A stretch of 11,558 bases of DNA from Steroidobacteraceae bacterium (lineage in GTDB: Bacteria > Pseudomonadota > Gammaproteobacteria > Steroidobacterales > Steroidobacteraceae): positions 1-11,558 of the forward strand of contig JAICKZ010000079.1 in assembly GCA_025927665.1 (NCBI GenBank). Reading direction: 5' to 3'. The notes below the pieces were generated by a model. That model did no database searches and was not told the origin of the DNA. It saw only the letters and a list, made by a program, of their open reading frames with translations. Positions 6,593 through 11,558 of this stretch are shown one piece after another; position 1 is the first letter of the stretch; each line of letters begins with the position of its first letter. Both the position numbers and the translations under genes were made by a program.

Positions 6593-8734
6593 TTAAAATT
6601 TGCCGTAATAACCTTCTTTCAAGGCATCAAACAAGTTGGCGGCCGAATGCGATTCGCCATCGTATTGCACTTCTTCATCGCCTTTCAGTTTGACTTCGGT
6701 GCCATCTTCCAGCGTGAACACATACGTGGTGTTCTTTAAATCCTGCTCTTTAACCAATACACCTTGGAACGCTTCGGGATTGAAACGGAAAGTAGTGCAA
6801 CCCTTCAAGCCTTGTTCATACGCGTACATGTAGATCTCTTTGAAATCTTCATACGGGTAATCGGTGGGTACATTGGCGGTTTTGGAAATGGATGAGTCCA
6901 CCCACAATTGCGACGCCGCCTGAATGTCCACATGTTGCCGTGGCGTGACATCATCGGCAGTAGTGAAGTAATCGGGCAACATTTCGCCCGGTGTAGTGGA
7001 TCCGGGCATGGCCTTGGGATTGACCATTTCACGATAAGCCAACAATTCAAACGAAAACACATCGACTTTTTCTTTGCTCTTCTTGCCTTCGCGAATCACA
7101 TTGCGAAAGTAATGATGTGCAAACGAAGGCTCGATACCATTGGATGCGTTGTTGGCCAGTGATAGTGAAATCGTACCGGTGGGTGCAATCGAGCTATGAT
7201 GCGTAAAACGCGCACCGACTTCCGCAAGTTCATCCACGAGTTCGGGCGCGGCTTCAGCAACGCGCTGCATGTAACGGCTATAGCGAGCGAGCAAAACACG
7301 GCCAGTGATTTTTTGTCCGACGCGCCAACCGTCTTTCACCATCTCGGGGCGTTTGCGTAACATTTCAGCGGTGACATCAAATTCTTCCAGCATGATGGGC
7401 GCGGGACCTTTTTCACGGGCGAGTTCCAGCGCAGCTTCCCAACCTGCAATTGCCATTTCACGCGATACATTTTGCGTGAAGGCCACCGACTTCTTTGAAC
7501 CATACTTCATACATAACATGGTGATGGTGGAACCCAAACCTAAGAAGCCCATGCCATGACGTCGCTTACGTTGAATTTCATCACGCTGACCACCCAGCGG
7601 CAGTCCATTGATCTCTACAACATTGTCGAGCATGCGCGTAAATACTTTGACGACTTTGCGATACTCTTCCCAATCGAAACGTGCATCTTCAGTAAAAGGA
7701 TCGATGACAAACTTGGTGAGGTTCAACGATCCAAGCAGGCACGAACCATACGGAGGTAACGGTTGTTCGCCACAAGGATTGGTGGCACGAATGTTTTCGC
7801 ACCACCAGTTGTTATTCATTTCATTGACGCGATCAATCAACACAAAACCGGGCTCTGCGAAGTCATAAGTGGACGTCATGATGATGTCCCACAAACGCTT
7901 TGCGGGAATGGTCTTGAAGATGCGGCAACACACCAAGCCTTCCTCGTTAGTGACATAGCCATCCGTAATCGGCCATTCTCGCCAGATAAATTTACTGGTG
8001 TCACTCATGTCAGTTTCTTCGGCTTCTTTTAGCGAAACAGGAAACGCTGGATGCCAATCACCATTGTTTTTTACTGCATGCATGAATTCATCGGTGATCA
8101 ACAACGACAAATTGAATTGACGCAAACGACCGGCTTCGCGCTTGGCGCGCACGAAATCAATGACATCGGGATGACCAACATCGAAGGTACCCATTTGTGC
8201 GCCACGACGACCACCGGCCGAAGAAACGGTGAAACACATCTTGTCGTAGATATCCATGAAGGACAGCGGGCCAGACGTATACGAACCCGCACCAGACACG
8301 TAAGCACCGCGTGGACGCAGTGTGGAAAATTCATAACCAATGCCGCAGCCGGCTTTCAGAGTCAGACCAGCCTCATGCACCTTGTTAAGAATGTCATCCA
8401 TGGAGTCACGAATGATTCCCGAGACGGTGCAATTGATTGTAGAAGTTGCAGGTTTATGTTGTTGCGCGCCGGCGTTGGACATGATGCGACCAGCGGGAAT
8501 ACAGCCTTTGCGCAAGGCCCATACAAATTGATCGAACCAATGGTCGCGAACTTCAGGCGCTTCGACATCGGCAAGCGCGCGCGCAACGCGGCGATAAGTA
8601 TCATCCATGCTGTTGTCGATTGCCGAACCATCTTTGGCAATCAAACGGTATTTCTTTTCCCAAATATCGAGGGAGGCTTCTTGGAATGCAATGCTGTTGA
8701 CGTCCATAGGTTCAAGCTTAATGGCTGTCTTCAT
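6593..8734 (-). CDS. nrdJa: NrdJa, adenosylcobalamin-dependent ribonucleotide reductase catalytic subunit
   Basis: This 713-aa protein is the catalytic subunit of class II ribonucleotide reductase, which turns ribonucleotides into deoxyribonucleotides using a radical made from vitamin B12 coenzyme. The key motifs are present. NCTVSG carries C102, one partner of the redox pair. TNPCGEQ (318-324) carries N319, the thiyl-radical C321 and E323. GSCLLGS carries C332, the second redox Cys; the C321-C332 spacing of 11 equals that of the Thermotoga enzyme. PTGTIS (518-523) is the phosphate-binding loop. The protein lacks the TSCPD/zinc-ribbon half, supplied by nrdJb. A long C-terminal tail reaches G-K-F. 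No rival start is apparent; GAGA lies about 8 bases upstream. It is an oxygen-independent source of dNTPs, and B12 is required. Confidence 0.95.
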   Translation of the reverse strand: MKTAIKLEPMDVNSIAFQEASLDIWEKKYRLIAKDGSAIDNSMDDTYRRVARALADVEAPEVRDHWFDQFVWALRKGCIPAGRIMSNAGAQQHKPATSTINCTVSGIIRDSMDDILNKVHEAGLTLKAGCGIGYEFSTLRPRGAYVSGAGSYTSGPLSFMDIYDKMCFTVSSAGGRRGAQMGTFDVGHPDVIDFVRAKREAGRLRQFNLSLLITDEFMHAVKNNGDWHPAFPVSLKEAEETDMSDTSKFIWREWPITDGYVTNEEGLVCCRIFKTIPAKRLWDIIMTSTYDFAEPGFVLIDRVNEMNNNWWCENIRATNPCGEQPLPPYGSCLLGSLNLTKFVIDPFTEDARFDWEEYRKVVKVFTRMLDNVVEINGLPLGGQRDEIQRKRRHGMGFLGLGSTITMLCMKYGSKKSVAFTQNVSREMAIAGWEAALELAREKGPAPIMLEEFDVTAEMLRKRPEMVKDGWRVGQKITGRVLLARYSRYMQRVAEAAPELVDELAEVGARFTHHSSIAPTGTISLSLANNASNGIEPSFAHHYFRNVIREGKKSKEKVDVFSFELLAYREMVNPKAMPGSTTPGEMLPDYFTTADDVTPRQHVDIQAASQLWVDSSISKTANVPTDYPYEDFKEIYMYAYEQGLKGCTTFRFNPEAFQGVLVKEQDLKNTTYVFTLEDGTEVKLKGDEEVQYDGESHSAANLFDALKEGYYGKF

Positions 8735-8833
8735 GAAATGATCTCAGGCGAATAGTTTGGCTAAGCAAACTTATTTATACGATATACATAGGACTGATGC
8801 GTTAGTCACATCCGGCCTACTCCCCTGACGATC

Positions 8834-8842
8834 TGTGCATAA
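8834..8842 (-). promoter_or_regulatory. DnaA-box match upstream of nrdJa
   Basis: TTATGCACA on the minus strand fits the DnaA-box consensus TTATNCACA without mismatch, 100 bases upstream of the nrdJa start. In E. coli DnaA controls nrdAB through boxes in its promoter, so a similar link is plausible here. One 9-mer can arise by chance. Confidence 0.45.
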
Positions 8843-8880
8843 GAGGTTGTGCTTTTGAGATACTTGTGCAACCTGCTCAC

Positions 8881-8896
8881 ACACAAGATGTTGTGT
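8881..8896. promoter_or_regulatory. NrdR box 1 upstream of nrdJa
   Basis: ACACAAGATGTTGTGT agrees closely with the NrdR-box pattern (ACACWATATNTTGTGT type), its two halves being inverted repeats. NrdR represses ribonucleotide reductase genes when dATP is high, so this site likely represses nrdJab. It lies about 147 bases upstream of the nrdJa ATG. NrdR normally uses box pairs about 31-32 bases apart, and no good partner is visible at that distance. Confidence 0.75.
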
Positions 8897-9058
8897 CAGG
8901 TCGAAAGACTATTCTTGTTGAGTAAGTCGCGTCAAGACTTCTTACGATATTATGACGTATAGATTTTTCCTATTTAAATCATTTAGATGAGTAATTTTGC
9001 GCCGAATTAATACCCAAAATTTTCAGTGTTATTCTTACAAAACGCTCTAAAACATAAA

Positions 9059-9074
9059 CCACAATATCTTGTGT
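9059..9074. promoter_or_regulatory. NrdR box 2, 178 bases from box 1
   Basis: CCACAATATCTTGTGT is a second close match to the NrdR-box pattern. It starts 178 bases from the first box, about 17 helical turns, so the boxes could face the same side of the DNA. It may cooperate with box 1 on nrdJa or influence the divergent htrA promoter; the sequence alone cannot decide. Confidence 0.7.
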
Positions 9075-9110
9075 TTGTTAGATACAGCTTTTCCACCCGG
9101 TTTCAACTGC

Positions 9111-9119
9111 TTATTCACA
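9111..9119 (+). promoter_or_regulatory. DnaA-box match, second site
   Basis: TTATTCACA fits the TTATNCACA DnaA-box consensus. With the site at 8834-8842 it flanks the NrdR boxes in the A/T-rich gap between nrdJa and htrA. Chance occurrence cannot be excluded for a single 9-mer. Confidence 0.35.
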
Positions 9120-9303
9120 GCAAATTCACACCTCGTTGAATTCCTACCAATATGTTTTGTTCGGTATTAAATGTGTGTCATACCACCGCGTACTTCTCGG
9201 GCATGGCTAGAATCGCAACCACTCGCGCCGATAAACGTGCGCTGCAGAATATATTTGACTTACGGCGCTTAATGTTCGAATTGTTGCCAGAGGTGTTGTG
9301 TAC

Positions 9304-10650
9304 ATGATACGTGTGTGTGTTCGTGCTGGGCTGACGGCCTTTCTATTGACCCTTGTAGGCTGGTCGATCGCGATGGCGCAGTTGCCGGCTAAAGTAGGCG
9401 AAACACCTTTGCCTTCACTGGCGCCCATCATTAAGCGCACTTCTGCCGCTGTGGTGGGCATTGCTGTTCGCGGCACGGTACAAAATCAAAACAACAACCC
9501 GCTATTCCAAGATCCCTTCTTTAAACGATTTTTCGATATTCCAGAAACTCAACAACAATTTCAAGCTTCGGGTTCCGGCGTTATTGTTGATGCACAGCAA
9601 GGTTACATCGTCACCAATGCACACGTGGTCGAGAATGCCAAGGACATCACTGTGACATTGGTCGATGGTCGTGAATTGAAAAATACACAGGTCAAAGGCG
9701 TGGATAGCGCCTCGGACATTGCAGTGCTGCAAGTCAAAAGTAGTAATCTCACCGCACTTACGATGGCGGATTCCAGCAAAGTCCAAGTAGGTGACTTTGT
9801 GATTGCCATTGGCAATCCGTTTGGCCTGGAGCATACCGTGACTTCAGGAATTATCAGTGCATTGGGTCGTGGCGGCATCAGTCAGGATGGCTATGAAGAT
9901 TTTATTCAAACCGATGCGGCGATTAATCCTGGCAACTCCGGTGGTGCGCTGCTCGATCTTAATGGTCAATTGGTCGGCATTAACTCCGCCATCATTTCCA
10001 ACACCGGCAGCAACGCGGGAATTGGTTTTGCCATTCCGTCCAACATGGTCAAAGCAGTCATGGAGCAGTTGGTAAAGTACGGCAAGGTGCAACGTGGCGA
10101 ACTGGGTATTCGCATGACGCCGCTCGGCTCGGAAGTGGCTGACAATATCGGTGCGGAAGGCGCAGATAGTGCCCTGGTCTCCGAAGTCATTGAAGGATCG
10201 CCAGCGGAAAAAGCCGGTTTGAAACCCGGCGATGTGATTACCAGCATCAACGGCAAACCGGTCAAATCCGTTCGTGCAGTACGCAATGCCATTGGTCTGT
10301 TACGTGTTGGTGAAACTGCTGAGATCGGTGTGTTACGTGATGGCAAACCACGCAAAGTCACAACCAGTATTGGTGCACGTGGTGACAATGCGCAATCGGC
10401 CAACGGGATGCATCAAGGCCTCGCCGGTGCTGAATTCGCCGATGCAAGCGGTGAAGGTGTATTGGTCACTGCGGTAGCCGACGGTAGCAATGCCGCCAAC
10501 AACGGGTTACTTCGCAATGATCTAGTGATTGCCATTGGTTCGCGACGCATCACCAGCATAAAACAACTGCGTGAAGCAGTGAAAGGCAGCAATTCGTTCT
10601 TGATGACCATTCAACGTGGCAATCGGCAAATCGCAGCGATTATTCGTTAA
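9304..10650 (+). CDS. HtrA/DegP-DegQ type periplasmic serine protease
   Basis: From ATG 9304 the protein has 448 aa; an in-frame GTG at 9298 (450 aa) is possible, but AGAGG lies about 10 bases before the ATG and only 4 before the GTG. A signal peptide ends near WSIAMA. Numbered from the GTG, the trypsin-like domain carries the triad H109 (TNAHVVE), D140 (SDIAVL) and S214 (NPGNSGGAL). Two PDZ domains follow, at about 266-360 (GLKPGDVITSINGKPV) and 375-446 (NNGLLRNDLVIAIGSRRI). This is the DegP/DegQ layout: the family degrades or holds misfolded envelope proteins. DegP and DegQ cannot be separated from sequence alone, so no symbol is given. It converges on the Deg9-like gene. Confidence 0.95.
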   Translation: MIRVCVRAGLTAFLLTLVGWSIAMAQLPAKVGETPLPSLAPIIKRTSAAVVGIAVRGTVQNQNNNPLFQDPFFKRFFDIPETQQQFQASGSGVIVDAQQGYIVTNAHVVENAKDITVTLVDGRELKNTQVKGVDSASDIAVLQVKSSNLTALTMADSSKVQVGDFVIAIGNPFGLEHTVTSGIISALGRGGISQDGYEDFIQTDAAINPGNSGGALLDLNGQLVGINSAIISNTGSNAGIGFAIPSNMVKAVMEQLVKYGKVQRGELGIRMTPLGSEVADNIGAEGADSALVSEVIEGSPAEKAGLKPGDVITSINGKPVKSVRAVRNAIGLLRVGETAEIGVLRDGKPRKVTTSIGARGDNAQSANGMHQGLAGAEFADASGEGVLVTAVADGSNAANNGLLRNDLVIAIGSRRITSIKQLREAVKGSNSFLMTIQRGNRQIAAIIR

Positions 10651-10656
10651 TACTTG

Positions 10657-10724
10657 GTCAGTGATGAAGATCTGGCGCGCATCTTTGCACAAGCGCGCCC
10701 GATTTGATCAAAGCAGACACTGAC
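10657..10724. terminator. Nested inverted repeat between convergent genes
   Basis: An outer pair GTCAGTG (10657-10663) / CACTGAC (10718-10724) encloses an inner G/C-rich stem GGCGCGC (10674-10680) / GCGCGCC (10693-10699) with a 12-base loop. It fills the gap between the stops of htrA and the Deg9-like gene, where a bidirectional terminator would be expected. No clear T-tract follows on either strand, so the role is inferred from position. Confidence 0.45.
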
Positions 10725-10736
10725 TCATCACCAGCA

Positions 10737-11558
10737 TTAGTTCTTTGACTTGGACTGCCACACTTCCATCAAGTCGGGCGAACCTTGTGCGCGAATTCCA
10801 TTGTCGGTCAGAATTTCTTCGGTTGCAGCCAATAATTCTTTGCGATTAAAAACCAACGCAGGCCACATACGTGGTTCTAACTGCAGATTGATATAGTCAT
10901 CCTGCGCATCACGCAGCAACGACACTAAATGTTTGAGGCTGCGCACTGGCGTGCCATTGAGTGAATACACCACACTGGCCTGTGGATTGTCATACCCTTT
11001 GGCTAGTTTGTCCGGAAATAAAGGTGACGAAATGATCACCAGTTCTTCACGCGCATCGGTGGGCGCATCTCCATATTGCGTTATCAACGGACTGCCAAAG
11101 AAGAACAGATTGATGTTCTTGCCCAACGAAGAGATGTACTGTCGCGTGGCTTTGGAAAATACCAGCGGTCCGTAAATAAAATAAGGTGGATAACTGCCTT
11201 TGAGATCAGGTATCAAGTACGGTCGATTAGTGGACACTGGCACATCAACATTCATTGATTTGCCATTGCGCATAATCGTCATACTCACTTTGTCACTCTT
11301 TGTGATCTGTTGTACACGGTAGGAAAAATTCACGCGAATGTTGCTGCTTAGAATAATCATGCCTTGATCATCGATGGGTGTATCACCGATTCGAGTGATC
11401 ACATCCCATTCATGTAATGGAGTGTCGGTAGCTTTGCCGTAGGGACGATGCACGACAATTCCATGAATCGATGGATCGATTTTTAGATAACTGCGCAACG
11501 AAGCATTCTCCAACGTTTGCAAGTCGTCATATAACGCAGGCTTGCCATCGTAGTGACC
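10737..11558 (-). CDS. C-terminal part of a Deg9-like ('Do-like') S1C serine protease, cut at the right edge
   Basis: 273 residues are visible and the frame is open to the last base, so the N-terminus and any catalytic domain lie outside the window; a TTG at 11522 is internal, not a start. The first part reads as a PDZ domain (about LKIDPSIHGIVVHRP...EWDVITRIGDTPIDD). The end matches the extra C-terminal PDZ-like domain of plant-Deg9-type 'protease Do-like' proteins: VVYSLNGTPVRSLKHLVSLL, then PALVFNRKELLAATEEIL and GIRAQGSPDL. Such proteins are S1C serine proteases with a trypsin-like domain upstream. The gene is convergent with htrA, so two different HtrA-class proteases lie side by side. 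Confidence 0.85.
   Translation of the reverse strand, partial: GHYDGKPALYDDLQTLENASLRSYLKIDPSIHGIVVHRPYGKATDTPLHEWDVITRIGDTPIDDQGMIILSSNIRVNFSYRVQQITKSDKVSMTIMRNGKSMNVDVPVSTNRPYLIPDLKGSYPPYFIYGPLVFSKATRQYISSLGKNINLFFFGSPLITQYGDAPTDAREELVIISSPLFPDKLAKGYDNPQASVVYSLNGTPVRSLKHLVSLLRDAQDDYINLQLEPRMWPALVFNRKELLAATEEILTDNGIRAQGSPDLMEVWQSKSKN

Larger units (their letters stand above)
8735..9303. other. Divergent intergenic region between nrdJa and htrA
   Basis: About 570 bases, A/T-rich especially at 8940-9180. Besides the NrdR and DnaA-box matches it holds a 6-bp hairpin AGTTTG-CAAACT (8754-8771) in the nrdJa 5' leader and a longer inverted repeat, AGGTTGTGC with GTGCAACCT (8844-8873, two wobble pairs). 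A short frame (9203-9307, 34 codons) whose TGA overlaps the htrA ATG lies at its right end. No cobalamin riboswitch box was seen. No confident sigma-70 -35/-10 pair could be assigned for either gene. Confidence 0.6.

Noticed and set aside
6490..6693. Plus-strand frame encoding ...WIPACAGMT...
   Set aside because: The peptide is the usual accidental translation of the dRS3-like repeat, and the frame overlaps nrdJa antisense.
8051..8755. Long plus-strand open frame (234 codons) opposite nrdJa
   Set aside because: It is antisense to the conserved catalytic gene, has no Shine-Dalgarno or family signature, and follows from the codon bias of nrdJa.
8735..8900. Cobalamin riboswitch upstream of nrdJa
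   Set aside because: No B12-box-like conserved element or the expected multi-stem layout was seen on the minus strand.
8735..9303. Possible replication origin (A/T-rich DNA with DnaA-box matches)
   Set aside because: Only two box matches, no cluster, and no dnaA, dnaN, gidA or rnpA neighbours; regulation of nrdJ explains the boxes better.

Overview
The window looks like chromosomal DNA of a gammaproteobacterium of moderate GC. The lineage call rests on three things: a split B12-dependent ribonucleotide reductase (NrdJa plus NrdJb, as in Pseudomonas), a YheU/UPF0270 protein, and a DegP/DegQ-type protease. Small REP-like and dRS3-like repeats, a pseudogene and a gene fossil sit between the genes. 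No tRNA, rRNA, CRISPR array or transposase was seen. Genus cannot be assigned.

Left third (1-3570), mostly accessory. On the minus strand lie a small lipoprotein, a secreted/membrane TPR protein with a Gly-rich tail, and a decayed antibiotic-biosynthesis-monooxygenase (ABM) family gene with one stop and one frameshift. A secreted all-helical protein of unknown function (256 aa) lies on the plus strand. A GNAT acetyltransferase and a four-helix membrane protein follow on the minus strand.

Middle (3690-5735). A TIR-domain protein with an intact WxxxE motif starts 2 bases after the stop codon of a fossil of the nrdJb 3' end. Upstream of it come a YheU-family gene, a REPIN-like inverted repeat, and an exported four-cysteine protein of unknown function. 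The fossil and the intact nrdJb 3' end form imperfect direct repeats about 1.2 kb apart that bracket yheU and the unknown gene. This resembles an old insertion or duplication at the nrdJb 3' end.

Right half (5762-11558), core functions. nrdJa-nrdJb form a minus-strand operon for making deoxyribonucleotides with adenosylcobalamin, with a dRS3-like hairpin between the two genes. The 560-base region upstream of nrdJa holds two strong NrdR boxes and two DnaA-box matches, which suggests control by nucleotide status and the replication cycle. Plus-strand htrA (DegP/DegQ type, two PDZ domains) converges on the 3' end of a second S1C-type protease of the Deg9 / 'Do-like' class, which runs off the right edge.

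The strongest leads are the nrdJb fossil that defines the TIR start, the TIR gene with an unassigned C-terminal helical half next to a small membrane protein, and the widely spaced NrdR boxes.
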